DNA of 64,000 bases from Legionella_A sp963772805 (GTDB lineage Bacteria; Pseudomonadota; Gammaproteobacteria; Legionellales; Legionellaceae). Both the position numbers and the translations under genes were made by a program. Location of the stretch: NCBI GenBank assembly GCA_963772805.1, contig CAVYYU010000008.1:682001-746000 (forward strand), given 5' to 3'. Under the pieces are notes generated by a model. That model did no database searches, was not told the DNA's origin, and saw only the letters and a program-made list of their open reading frames with translations. Within the stretch, counting starts at the first letter, position 1; each line of letters starts with the position of its first letter. Shown in pieces: positions 32,842 through 42,100 of this stretch.

Positions 32842-33759
32842 ATGACCCGGTTGAGCGGATTTATACTTAATCAGGGAAAGCTGGTGCTGGAAAATAATCG
32901 GCAAGCGTTAATGCATGCCGTGATTTTAGCACTGCTTCCTTATACTACATGGTTGTCAGTAGCTATAGTTGCATTGGTTACTTTGAGAAAAGGCGGACGT
33001 GATAGTCGGTTGTTGCTGGTAAGTGCTATGATGGCTTACTTCGCGCTGTCACTTGTGTCCATGTCGGCGACTCTTGCCACAGTGAATACGTTTGTTGTTT
33101 TTGTGCCGTGTTATTTGGCGGCGCAAGTGTTGCGTGTTAGCGCGAGCTGGCGTGCCGTCGCAGGCGTATTTTTTCTGCAGCTTGTTACTGCTGTTGTGCT
33201 CATACAGATGTTGCTGCCTGATTTTGTTCTGGCTCAATATTCGTATATACAAACAGCGTTAAGTAATATGCAGACTGACAGTGCGTTATTGGGTTTTGCG
33301 AATGATACAAGCGGTTTGAATCGTGTGATGCTTGCTAATTATCTACTGGGTGTTCAAGCAGTAGGTGTTGTACTTTCAGCAATTTTCTCATTAATGCTCG
33401 CACGCTCGGTGCAGTCTCATTTGTATTACCCCGGCGGGTTTAGGCATGAATTGCTATCCTTGCGTGGTGATATAGCTGGATTGTTGCTGCTGATTATCAT
33501 GTTGTTTGCGGCAAATCAGGGCAATGTGTTGGCAATGAGTATCTTGCCTGCGGTGTTGCTTTATTTTTTGCTGGCAGGATTGAGTTTGGGCTTAAAAATA
33601 TTAGCAATGAAAAATATGCTGGGATCAACGCTATTGTTGGTTACACCATTATTGTTGCTGCCCTTCATCATGTTACCTGTTTACGTAATTTTCGGTTCGT
33701 TGGATAGTTTGTTTAATTTTAGGTTATATCTGCCTACTGGCGTAGGTAAAAGAACATAA
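32842..33759 (+). CDS. DUF2232-type integral membrane protein
   Basis: The product is 305 aa with about eight hydrophobic segments (for example AVILALLPYTTWLSVAIVAL, GVFFLQLVTAVVLIQMLL, GLLLLIIMLFAANQGNV). A YybS/DUF2232-like membrane protein between rpsR and rplI is a known arrangement in several gammaproteobacteria including Legionella. It begins 3 bases after rpsR and ends 12 bases before rplI, so it is cotranscribed with the ribosomal genes. Its function is not established. Confidence 0.8.
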   Translation: MTRLSGFILNQGKLVLENNRQALMHAVILALLPYTTWLSVAIVALVTLRKGGRDSRLLLVSAMMAYFALSLVSMSATLATVNTFVVFVPCYLAAQVLRVSASWRAVAGVFFLQLVTAVVLIQMLLPDFVLAQYSYIQTALSNMQTDSALLGFANDTSGLNRVMLANYLLGVQAVGVVLSAIFSLMLARSVQSHLYYPGGFRHELLSLRGDIAGLLLLIIMLFAANQGNVLAMSILPAVLLYFLLAGLSLGLKILAMKNMLGSTLLLVTPLLLLPFIMLPVYVIFGSLDSLFNFRLYLPTGVGKRT

Positions 33760-33771
33760 GGGGTTATTGAG

Positions 33772-34221
33772 ATGGAAGTTATTCTATTGGAAAAAGTTAG
33801 AAACCTTGGGAATTTAGGTGATCGAATTGCTGTCAAAGCAGGCTATGGCCGTAACTACCTGATTCCAGAAGGTAAAGCAGTATTTGCAACTGAAAATAAT
33901 GTTGTGGCTTTTGAAAAACGTCGTGCAGAGCTCGAGAAGAAAGCACAACAATCGCTTGCTTCTGCTGAACAACGTGCAGCGAAGTTAAACGACACAACAG
34001 TTGTGATTTCGGCACAAGCTAGTGACGAAGGCAAACTGTATGGTTCGGTTGGCGCTAACGAAATCAAAGATGCTTTATTGGCGCGATCACTCGACGTGCT
34101 GAAGCGCGAGATTGTTATGACAGAAGGTCCATTGCATTCATTAGGTCTATATGTCGTTGAAATTCACGTGCATAGTGATGTGATTGCCAAGTTGCAAGTG
34201 GAAATTGTTTCTGCAAAATAG
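33772..34221 (+). CDS. rplI: 50S ribosomal protein L9
   Basis: The 149-aa product has the N-terminal rRNA-binding domain with the L9 signature (GNLGDRIAVKAGYGRNYLIP), the long connecting helix (FEKRRAELEKKAQQSLASAE) and the C-terminal domain (GKLYGSVGANEIKDALLAR). AAGGGG precedes the ATG. Last gene of the operon. Confidence 0.98.
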   Translation: MEVILLEKVRNLGNLGDRIAVKAGYGRNYLIPEGKAVFATENNVVAFEKRRAELEKKAQQSLASAEQRAAKLNDTTVVISAQASDEGKLYGSVGANEIKDALLARSLDVLKREIVMTEGPLHSLGLYVVEIHVHSDVIAKLQVEIVSAK

Positions 34222-34222
34222 T

Positions 34223-34331
34223 GTAGGTTGGGTCGATGACCAACAAATACGTTCCTTAGTTCCATTCAATGTTGGGTTTCAATACCACAACTGAATGGTA
34301 CAAGCCCCCCTCCCTTTATAAAGGAGGGGAG
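34223..34331. repeat. Intergenic palindromes after rplI
   Basis: A partial GTAGGTTGGGTC-GAT-GACCAAC hairpin (34223-34243) is followed by a CATTCA...TGAATG pair and by CCCCTCC-C-TTTATAAA-GGAGGGG (34307-34329), a hairpin with one bulged base. Together they probably end the rpsF operon and the convergent YqfO/thioredoxin operon. The first unit is a degenerate member of the GTAGGTTGG family. Confidence 0.55.
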
Positions 34332-34335
34332 CAAT

Positions 34336-34646
34336 TTAAAGCGCTTCTAAACGAATAACCGCATAGGCTGGCTCTTCATTTGGGTGAGCTTCTTTAAATG
34401 TCAGTATAGCCTTGCTAATTATTTCATCGTCACACAACATCTCGACTTTGTATTCTCGAACAAACGTTAGCTCACCTTGCTTGCCAATGGTAGGGTTTGA
34501 CGCCGCTAACGGTCGAAATTGACCATCCCCCAAGCACTGCCAGCAAACCATATCATAATCGCCCGCCCTGCACCTATAGAAAACAAGGCGTTTTTAACGC
34601 TCTCTACATGCGTTTCTGGAACATAAAATGACAATGTATACGGCAT
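34336..34646 (-). pseudogene. YqfO/NIF3 C-terminal-domain protein, frameshifted
   Basis: Reading from the ATG at 34646 gives MPYTLSFYVPETHVESVKNA then LFSIGAGRA before the frame breaks near 34560. The next frame continues DYDMVCWQCLGDGQFRPLAA and ends EEPAYAVIRLEAL. Joined, they make the standalone ~100-aa protein related to the insert domain of NIF3/YqfO. The break lies in GGGCGGGCGAT and fits loss of one 4-base CGGG unit by slippage. The ATG directly abuts the stop of the upstream thioredoxin-like gene (TAAATG), so the two were translationally coupled. A sequencing error cannot be excluded. Confidence 0.75.
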
Positions 34647-35204
34647 TTAATCTTTCCACTTAATGTTACAACCAAGGCTGGGCTTTTGTTCGCTAGGTAC
34701 TGGTTTATAGGCAAGCAAGCAGTCCAGCGCCACGCGTATTGAATTGCCGTCTGCAACAACATCATTGCCAGGTCTTGCATCGTCTAATTGACCGCGGTAA
34801 ACAAGCGACAATGATTTATCGAAAACAAAAAAATCAGGGGTGCATGCAGCTTGGTAAGCTCTGGCTACCTCTTGTGTCTCATCAAACAAGTAAGGGAAGG
34901 GATAGCTCAATTCGAGCGCGATTCGTTTCATGTTTTCAGGTGAATCATCGGGATAGTTTGCGACGTCATTCGAATTAATCGCGATAAAGCGAACTCCTTT
35001 GTTCATGTATTCCTTTGCGAGGCGAATTAATTTTGAATTGACGTGCTTCACAAATGGACAATGATTACAAATAAACATGACTACAGTTGCAACAGCATCC
35101 AGGTTGTTATTTATGCTGACTGGTTTACCGTTAACAACATCAAGCAGCGAAAATGAAGGTGCTGTTGTGCCTAATGGCAGCATCGATGAGGGTGTTTTAG
35201 CCAT
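34647..35204 (-). CDS. Thioredoxin-like/peroxiredoxin-fold protein
   Basis: The product is 185 aa. It begins LPLGTTAPSFSLLDVVNGKPV, as in AhpC/TSA-fold proteins, and has the redox motif CNHC in VVMFICNHCPFVKHV, followed by RFIAINSNDVANYPDDSPEN, TPDFFVFD and a C-terminal PSLGCNIKWK. This composition is typical of a widespread cytoplasmic thioredoxin family of unknown partner. The ATG at 35204 has TTGGAG upstream and is preferred to 35216. It precedes the YqfO-like gene. Confidence 0.88.
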   Translation of the reverse strand: MAKTPSSMLPLGTTAPSFSLLDVVNGKPVSINNNLDAVATVVMFICNHCPFVKHVNSKLIRLAKEYMNKGVRFIAINSNDVANYPDDSPENMKRIALELSYPFPYLFDETQEVARAYQAACTPDFFVFDKSLSLVYRGQLDDARPGNDVVADGNSIRVALDCLLAYKPVPSEQKPSLGCNIKWKD

Positions 35205-35222
35205 AAATAACTCCAAAATAAA

Positions 35223-35762
35223 TTAAAACAAAATTAAAAGTGCTGTGACAATCGCGAAGAATGAATTTAATATGGCCCATATCATGGCAATTAGTTTACC
35301 TTGATATACACGGTAAAATGCATAAATGGCTATCGCTGAACTACCTAAGAAAAATACCCAGACATTCGCATACGAAAAACCAATGGAAAGCAGGGCAATC
35401 CCGACAATGCCAATCACATGAAAGACGCCGCGTAGCTCACCACTTAATATGTAATAAATCAGTAGTTGTGCAGATAATAATATCGGGAGCACCACCTGCA
35501 GTACGGGACCGATACCGAGTAGAATAGCACCATGCCCTGCAAGCAAAATAAGTTCAAGTGCTATAAAATAGGTTAATTTGAAATACATTGCCGTAATTAA
35601 CAACAAGCCCGCTCCAGCAACATAGTAGGCTTGTTCCTGTGTATGAATGAAACCAAATAAAACGGTGCAAGCACCAATAACACCGATTAGTGTGAAAAAG
35701 GCCGACTTTCTATTCTGGTTACGTAGTTTACCAGCGTAGATATATACCTTTGGCAACGGCAT
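35223..35762 (-). CDS. Integral membrane protein of unknown function
   Basis: The product is 179 aa with six hydrophobic segments (AFFTLIGVIGACTVLFGFI, AYYVAGAGLLLITAMYF, FIALELILLAGHGAILLGI, VLPILLSAQLLIYYILSG, VIGIVGIALLSIGFSYAN, AMIWAILNSFFAIVTALLIL). I recognise no family. The ATG lies inside the end of the upstream secreted-protein gene (35-bp overlap), so the pair is coupled. Confidence 0.65.
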   Translation of the reverse strand: MPLPKVYIYAGKLRNQNRKSAFFTLIGVIGACTVLFGFIHTQEQAYYVAGAGLLLITAMYFKLTYFIALELILLAGHGAILLGIGPVLQVVLPILLSAQLLIYYILSGELRGVFHVIGIVGIALLSIGFSYANVWVFFLGSSAIAIYAFYRVYQGKLIAMIWAILNSFFAIVTALLILF

Positions 35763-36213
35763 CTTTAATTACCTGATCCTGTGGTTTATTGGTAGAAACC
35801 CAGTAATTACCCATATTGCTCAAGGCAAACTTAACCCTTGGGTATTGGCAGACATCGAGTACATCACTGCAGTTGATCATGGATGTGTTGTCAGCGTCAT
35901 GGGTCAAGCACTTGAAATGCAAGTTGGTAATATCGGATGCGAAAGCGGCCCAATTAGCTGGGTCTAGTTTACTTTGTAAGTGCGGGCTCATGAAAACATC
36001 ACGGGTTTCATGGCGTTCAAGTTCAATTGGTTTATCTGAGTGATTTTGAATAAAGTAAAGTGTTTGTTCACCTGTCTCATTCAAAATGAGCTGGTTATCA
36101 TTAAATCCGAAGCCGGTAACTTCACATCCATGAGGAAACGTTGCGGCAAGTGCCCCACCAGTGCACAGGGATATTAGAGCCAAAGCGGTAGTCAATTTTT
36201 TATAACTAAACAT
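35728..36213 (-). CDS. Secreted hypothetical protein
   Basis: The product is 161 aa with a clear signal peptide (KKLTTALALISLCTGGALAA). The mature part has a beta-rich look with several cysteines (HGCEVTGFGFNDNQLILNE, FKCLTHDADNTSMINCSDVL, DVCQYPRVKFALSNMGNYWV). It may be related to the EnhB-like periplasmic proteins of Legionella and Coxiella, but I cannot confirm this. It overlaps the membrane protein gene downstream. Confidence 0.65.
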   Translation of the reverse strand: MFSYKKLTTALALISLCTGGALAATFPHGCEVTGFGFNDNQLILNETGEQTLYFIQNHSDKPIELERHETRDVFMSPHLQSKLDPANWAAFASDITNLHFKCLTHDADNTSMINCSDVLDVCQYPRVKFALSNMGNYWVSTNKPQDQVIKDAVAKGIYLRW

Positions 36214-36317
36214 AATATATATCTCGTTTTCTAAGTATCAAATGATTTTATAAAGTCTATTCTAATCAATAAAAGGGCAAAGTCCAACTTAAGAACACGA
36301 TAAATTGATGAGTTGCT

Positions 36318-37082
36318 CTAATTTTTATGCGCGGCAATTTTCGCCATAATCATTGGACTGTAGGTACGGTATATACTCAACATCATATAGATCACTACAT
36401 AACCTAATGATATCCCTAAAAACAGTGGATTTTGTTGAGGATAAAACCACAGTATTAGAGCCGTGCTTGCTCCATAAAGCAAAGAACAAGCATGCATTAG
36501 TACTTTTAGAATTTTCGATTTGGTCAGATAGTCGAGCCGCGATGGATAGACATATTTGATAGGAATGAAAATCATCACAGAAAAAATAGCCAAGACCCAG
36601 GCGTTGGTATACATGGAAGTATTAAAAATAAACATATAAAAAACAGTATAATTCCAATAACAGGGAAAACCTTTGAAAAAATGATCGGGGGTTTTAGCAT
36701 CAGCCTGGCAAAATTGGTATGAGGATGTGAGTGTGATTGCGAGCGCAATCCACATGGCACAACCGGGAGGTAGCATATCCGGTTTAACAAGCAGGAAAAA
36801 AACAGGCGTTACCACATAGTTTAAATAGTCCACAATGTTGTCTAGTAGCGCGCCATCGAAGCTTGGCACCACTTTTTTGACAGGAACCAATCGTGCTAAT
36901 GAGCCATCAATGGAATCAATTAAAACAGTTAGTAGCATCAACCAAAGCGCGTGCACATAATCATGCTGATAAATTTTGAAAAGTGACAACACCGCAATAA
37001 ATGCACCACTGGCTGTAAGTGCATGTACACCCCAGGCGCACAGGTAACGAATGAGGTGGTGTGGTGTTTTATTCTCGGTCAT
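36318..37082 (-). CDS. pcs: Phosphatidylcholine synthase
   Basis: Pcs condenses choline with CDP-diacylglycerol in the inner membrane in one step. The 254-aa product has about eight hydrophobic segments. The CDP-alcohol phosphotransferase motif DG-x2-AR-x(8,9)-G-x3-D-x3-D is present in IDSIDGSLARLVPVKKVVPS followed by FDGALLDNIVDYLNYVV (residues about 55-95). The segment after it (TPVFFLLVKPDMLPPG, SYQFCQADAKTPDHFFKGFP, CYWNY) is characteristic of the Pcs branch as found in Legionella and Rhizobium. It is divergent from the aldehyde dehydrogenase. Confidence 0.9.
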   Translation of the reverse strand: MTENKTPHHLIRYLCAWGVHALTASGAFIAVLSLFKIYQHDYVHALWLMLLTVLIDSIDGSLARLVPVKKVVPSFDGALLDNIVDYLNYVVTPVFFLLVKPDMLPPGCAMWIALAITLTSSYQFCQADAKTPDHFFKGFPCYWNYTVFYMFIFNTSMYTNAWVLAIFSVMIFIPIKYVYPSRLDYLTKSKILKVLMHACSLLYGASTALILWFYPQQNPLFLGISLGYVVIYMMLSIYRTYSPMIMAKIAAHKN

Positions 37083-37178
37083 CAGTTATCCTAATTGAGT
37101 GGATGGTTGATATATAATTAAAAGAATTGTAACTCATACGGCTATAATTAAGGAATATAAAAAATACAAGTAAACACT

Positions 37179-38555
37179 ATGAAAATCAAAACAATCAATC
37201 CGACAACGGAACAAATAATAGCGCTCTATTCATTATTAACTGATTCTCAGGTGAATATTTTGATTGATGCTGCTCATAACTCCTATCAGTCTTGGCGAAA
37301 AACCGATTTTACTGATCGGCGTAAACTCATGCTGAACCTGTCAGCATTGCTACGTGAAAAAAAAGAGTACTATGCAACGCTTATGGCGCAGGAAATGGGA
37401 AAGCCAGTTACTGCGGGCAAGGTTGAATTGGAAAAATGCGTTTTGGTATGCGAGCATTATGCCGAGCATGCTGAGTCGTATCTTGCGTCACGGTTAATTG
37501 ATACTGAGATGAAAAAAACAAAGGTATGTTATCAACCACTGGGTATTGTGTTTGCTATTATGCCGTGGAATTTCCCTTTCTGGCAGGTTTTCCGTTTTGC
37601 AGCGCCTACTATCATGGCAGGCAATGCCGCAATTTTAAAACATGCCCCAATTTCCACCGGTACGGGCAATGCTATTGCTCAACTTTTTCTTGATGCAGGT
37701 TTTCCTGATTATTTGTTTCAACACTTTATACTTGATAATGATGGTGCCTCTGCCGTTATTGCGCACGAGAACATCGTTGCTGTGACATTGACCGGCAGTG
37801 AACGAGCAGGGCGTACTGTTGCAGCAAACGCAGGGAGTCATCTTAAAAAGGTGGTTTTAGAACTGGGTGGCAATGATGCTTACTTGATCCTTGCAGACGC
37901 TGATCTCGATTTGGCAGCTGACTGCGTGGTTGCGTCACGCATGAATAATACAGGTCAGGTTTGTATTGCTGCCAAGCGAATTATTGTCGCACAAGACGTC
38001 ATCAATGAGTTTGTAGAAAAAATAATTAACAACATTAAAAAATACCAGATGGGTGATCCGCTAGATCCCAGCTGCAATTTTGGACCAATGGCGCGTGAAG
38101 ATTTGCGTGATTTATTGCAGCAGCAAGTACTTGAGAGCATAAGGAAAGGGGCAAAATTACTGCTTGGTGGTGAGATTCCAAAACGGAAAGGGTACTATTA
38201 CCCGATGACGATTCTTACGGATGTGCGTCCGGGGATGCCCGCATTTGATGATGAACTATTCGGACCGGTGATTGCGATTGTTACCGCTAAAGATGAAGCA
38301 GATGCTATTCGATTAGCAAACCAGAGCAAATATGGCTTGGGTGCTGCGGTATTTACCCGCGATCTTGTGCGCGGTGAGCAAATTGCTACCGATGAAATAG
38401 AAACAGGAACTTGCTTCGTTAATGGGTTTGTGGCGTCTGACCCTCGTGTTCCCTTTGGTGGGATTAAATGCTCTGGATTTGGGCGTGAGTTATCGCGAGA
38501 GGGAATTTTGGAATTTGTAAATGTCAAAACGGTTGCTATCAGTGAAAAAAAATAA
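37179..38555 (+). CDS. NAD(P)-dependent aldehyde dehydrogenase (succinate-semialdehyde dehydrogenase-like)
   Basis: The product is 458 aa, the length of the Sad/GabD-like short ALDH group. Motifs: IMPWNFPFWQVFRFAAPTIM (cofactor loop), FTGSERAGR-type LTGSERAGRTVAANAG, the Glu in VVLELGGNDAYLIL, and the catalytic Cys in NNTGQVCIAAKR; the C-terminus has VPFGGIKCSGFGRELS. It would oxidise succinate semialdehyde or a similar aldehyde. Its 3' end overlaps the L,D-transpeptidase start by 35 bp. The substrate is inferred from family resemblance. Confidence 0.9.
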   Translation: MKIKTINPTTEQIIALYSLLTDSQVNILIDAAHNSYQSWRKTDFTDRRKLMLNLSALLREKKEYYATLMAQEMGKPVTAGKVELEKCVLVCEHYAEHAESYLASRLIDTEMKKTKVCYQPLGIVFAIMPWNFPFWQVFRFAAPTIMAGNAAILKHAPISTGTGNAIAQLFLDAGFPDYLFQHFILDNDGASAVIAHENIVAVTLTGSERAGRTVAANAGSHLKKVVLELGGNDAYLILADADLDLAADCVVASRMNNTGQVCIAAKRIIVAQDVINEFVEKIINNIKKYQMGDPLDPSCNFGPMAREDLRDLLQQQVLESIRKGAKLLLGGEIPKRKGYYYPMTILTDVRPGMPAFDDELFGPVIAIVTAKDEADAIRLANQSKYGLGAAVFTRDLVRGEQIATDEIETGTCFVNGFVASDPRVPFGGIKCSGFGRELSREGILEFVNVKTVAISEKK

Positions 38556-39036
38556 CGCCAAACAATTAATCCTTATTAATGCACAACTACAACTCATGCA
38601 TTGCTATGAAGGGGATATGCTGTATAGACAATACCAGGTATCAACAGGCAAGAACGGGCTTGGTGAGCAATCAGGAAGTGAATGCACCCCGCGCGGTTGG
38701 CATCAAATCCATAGCATTATTGGTTTAGAAAATGAAACAAATAGTGTTTTTGTCGGCAGAAAATGGACTGGCGAGATTTATTGTCCTGAGTTGGCGGTGC
38801 AGTTCCCCGAACGAGATTGGATCTTAACGAGGATCCTGCAACTAGATGGTTTGGAGCCTGGCCGTAACAATGGCGGTGAAGTCGATAGCTTGAAACGCTA
38901 TATCTATATTCATGGAACGCCAGATAGCACAAAATTGGGAGTTCCCGGTTCCCATGGCTGTGTGCGCATGAGCAATGCCGATGTCATTGAACTGGCAAAT
39001 TGGGTAAGGTTGGGAACACAAGTTTCTATTGAATAG
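38521..39036 (+). CDS. L,D-transpeptidase-family protein without obvious signal peptide
   Basis: The product is 171 aa. It has a YkuD domain: LILINAQLQLMHCYEGDMLY, YQVSTGKNGLGEQSGSECTP, and the active site YIYIHGTPDSTKLGVPGSHG with catalytic Cys in HGCVRM. The first residues (MSKRLLSVKKNNAKQ) do not form a signal peptide, unlike the enzyme at 30277, so either it is exported differently, acts in the cytoplasm, or the start is misplaced. The start lies inside the aldehyde dehydrogenase gene. It resembles the short YafK/YbiS-like proteins that are commonly paired with other genes in Legionella. Confidence 0.85.
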   Translation: MSKRLLSVKKNNAKQLILINAQLQLMHCYEGDMLYRQYQVSTGKNGLGEQSGSECTPRGWHQIHSIIGLENETNSVFVGRKWTGEIYCPELAVQFPERDWILTRILQLDGLEPGRNNGGEVDSLKRYIYIHGTPDSTKLGVPGSHGCVRMSNADVIELANWVRLGTQVSIE

Positions 39037-39119
39037 TATAATTCTGTTGCTGTTTCTGGATTGAGTATATAATTGATAGATGTATGTTTATATATTTCCA
39101 TGTTTATGGGGTGATTTGC

Positions 39120-42100
39120 ATGTCATATAAATTTGAAGCTGGTAAAGATATTGTCATCGAAGCAGTTGTTGCCAAGATCAATGAACACATGGCTCCTGCT
39201 CAAGCCAAGCTCTGCGCTGAATTTGTGCGGCAGTTGTTTGGTCGTGTGGCGTTAGACGATTTACTTGAGTGGGATGTCGACGATCTTTACGGTGCGGTGG
39301 TAAATTTCTGGTCTCTTATCCAATATAGAGCTCCTGATGAGACAAAAATTCGAATTTATAACCCAGATTTTGAACGTCATGGTTGGCAGACCACGCATAC
39401 AGTAGTTGAAATTATTTGCAGAGACATGCCTTTTTTGGTTGATTCAATCCGCATGGTTATTAATCGTATGGGCTTGTCCTCTCATTTGATTGTTCATATG
39501 GGCGGTTTGCATTTGATACGGGGATCAAACAACGAAGTTATTGATTTATTGCCAAAACAAACGGACCTGCCACCTGGAGTGCTCGCTGAGGCGCCAATAT
39601 TTATTGAGATTGATCGTCAAGACGATCCGAAGATTCTTGAAGAAATACATGATCAACTTGTTCGCGTCTTGGAAGATGACCGTGCTGTGGTTGAAGATTG
39701 GGCTAAGATGCGCTCGAACGTTAGGTCAATTGCGAACTCTCTTGATACATTGCCTGCAAGCATCGATCACAATGAGGTTGAAGAAACAAAATTATTTTTA
39801 CACTGGATTGAAGACCATCATTTTACTTTTTTAGGCGTTCGTGAGTATGAGCTAGTACGCAAAGGAAAAGAAGCCATTCTGCAAGCTAAACCAGAAACGG
39901 GTCTGGGAGTATTACGAGAAAGTCTTAGCACCTCAACTGCCCGCAAAATTTCCACAATGACACCTGAGGCGCGAGAGTTGACATTGTCATCACATATTTT
40001 GGTGATGTCAAAAACAAATACACTCGCGACAGTGCATCGCGATGCTTATACCGATTACATTGGAGTTAAGCGCTTCAATGAAAAGGGCGAGGTTATTGGT
40101 GAATGCCGGATTATTGGTTTGTATACTTCTGCCGCTTATAACACGAATCCAAAACACATTCCTTTTTTGCGCCATAAAGTGGCGTTAATCCTTAAAAATT
40201 CGAATTTAAATCCTGGTGGTCATGCGGCCAAAGTATTGCTTAATATATTGGAAACATTTCCTCGCGATGACTTGATTCAGGCTTCAGAGGATGAGTTGCT
40301 GGAAATGTGCATGGGAATTTATTACATGCAGGAACGACGTCGAATTCGTATGTTTACGCGGGTGGATGTGTATCGGCGCTTTATTTCATGCCTGGTTTAC
40401 GTACCTAGAGATCGCTTTAATACCGAACTCAGACAAGCGATGCAAGATATATTGTTTGAAAGTTTTAATGCGCAGGAAATTACGTTTACCACTCATTTCT
40501 CCGAGTCGGTTCTCGCTCGCATCCATTTTTTGATTCGTATAAATCCCAAAGACTCGATTGATTACAATTTTAAAGAAATTGAGAATAAACTGATCGAAGT
40601 GGGTCGCTCGTGGATTGATGACTTACAACAGTATTTGTCTGAGTCTTACGGTGAGGAGTTGGCGAACAATTTATACAACAAATATAAAACTGCTTTTCCG
40701 GCCGTTTATATGACTAATTTCTCTCCAAGAACCGGTGTCTTTGACGTCAAACATGTCGAGCAACTCTCAGCAAAAAATCCATTGGGGATGAATTTCTATC
40801 GACCCGTGGATGAGTTCACTGATAAATTTAAACTTAAAATATATCAGCATGATGCGACTTTGCCGCTTTCCGATGTTTTGCCTATTATAGAAAATCTAGG
40901 TTTGCGCGCTATTAGTGAACGTCCATATAGATTGAAATTCGGGGGCGACAAGGTAACCTGGATAAATGATTTCACACTGAGCTCTATGCATGGCAGTAAA
41001 TTTGAATTTGATGAAATCAGAGAGCTTTTTCAAAATGCATTCACTAAAGTGTGGTTTGGTGAAGCTGAGAATGATGGGTTTAATCGATTAGTGATGGCGG
41101 CCGGTCTAGATTGGCGGCAAGTTTCGGTCTTGCGCATGTATGCTAAATACTTTAAACAAATCGGCTTTACTTTTAGTCAGGAATACATTGAAACAGCATT
41201 AAATAAAAACGCCTTGATTGCAAAAAAACTGGTCAGGTTGTTCTGTTTACATTTTGACCCGGCGATGATAATTGAAAATCGTAGCGCTCAAATTGATGCG
41301 CTGGTAGCTGAAATTTTGACAAATTTGGATGATGTTGACAACCTTGACGAAGATAAAATTATCAGACAATTTGTGCAAACGATAACAGCAACACTACGAA
41401 CCAACTATTATCAATTTGACGCCCAGGGTGAACCTAAAAGCTATATCTCAATAAAATTGAATAGCAAAACTATCGCCGGCGTGCCTCGGCCTTTTCCAAT
41501 GTTTGAAATCTTTGTATACGCCCCTCGATTTGAAGGGGTTCATTTACGTTGCGGCCGAGTCGCCAGAGGTGGAATACGTTGGTCCGACAGAAAAGAAGAT
41601 TTTCGTACAGAGGTTTTGGGCTTAATGAAAGCTCAACAAGTTAAAAATGCGGTCATCGTTCCTAGTGGTGCAAAGGGAGGTTTTGTCCCCAAACAAATCC
41701 CTTTGAATGCTACACGCCAAGAGATTTTGGCAGAGGGGATCAGTTGTTACCAATACTTTATTCGTGGATTGTTGGATATCACTGACAATTACAAAAATGG
41801 TGCTTTCTGCAAACCTGATAACGTTGTTTGTTATGACGAAGATGATCCCTATCTGGTGGTTGCCGCAGATAAAGGCACCGCGACATTTTCTGATATTGCT
41901 AATGCAATTTCATTGGAATATGGATTTTGGTTAGGCGATGCTTTTGCATCGGGTGGCTCTGTTGGGTACGACCATAAAAAAATGGGTATCACGGCCAAAG
42001 GTGCGTGGGAATCCGTAAAGCGTCATTTCTACGAAATGGGCGAGAATATTCAGACGACAGATTTTACCGTGGTTGGAATTGGAGATATGGCCGGCGATGT

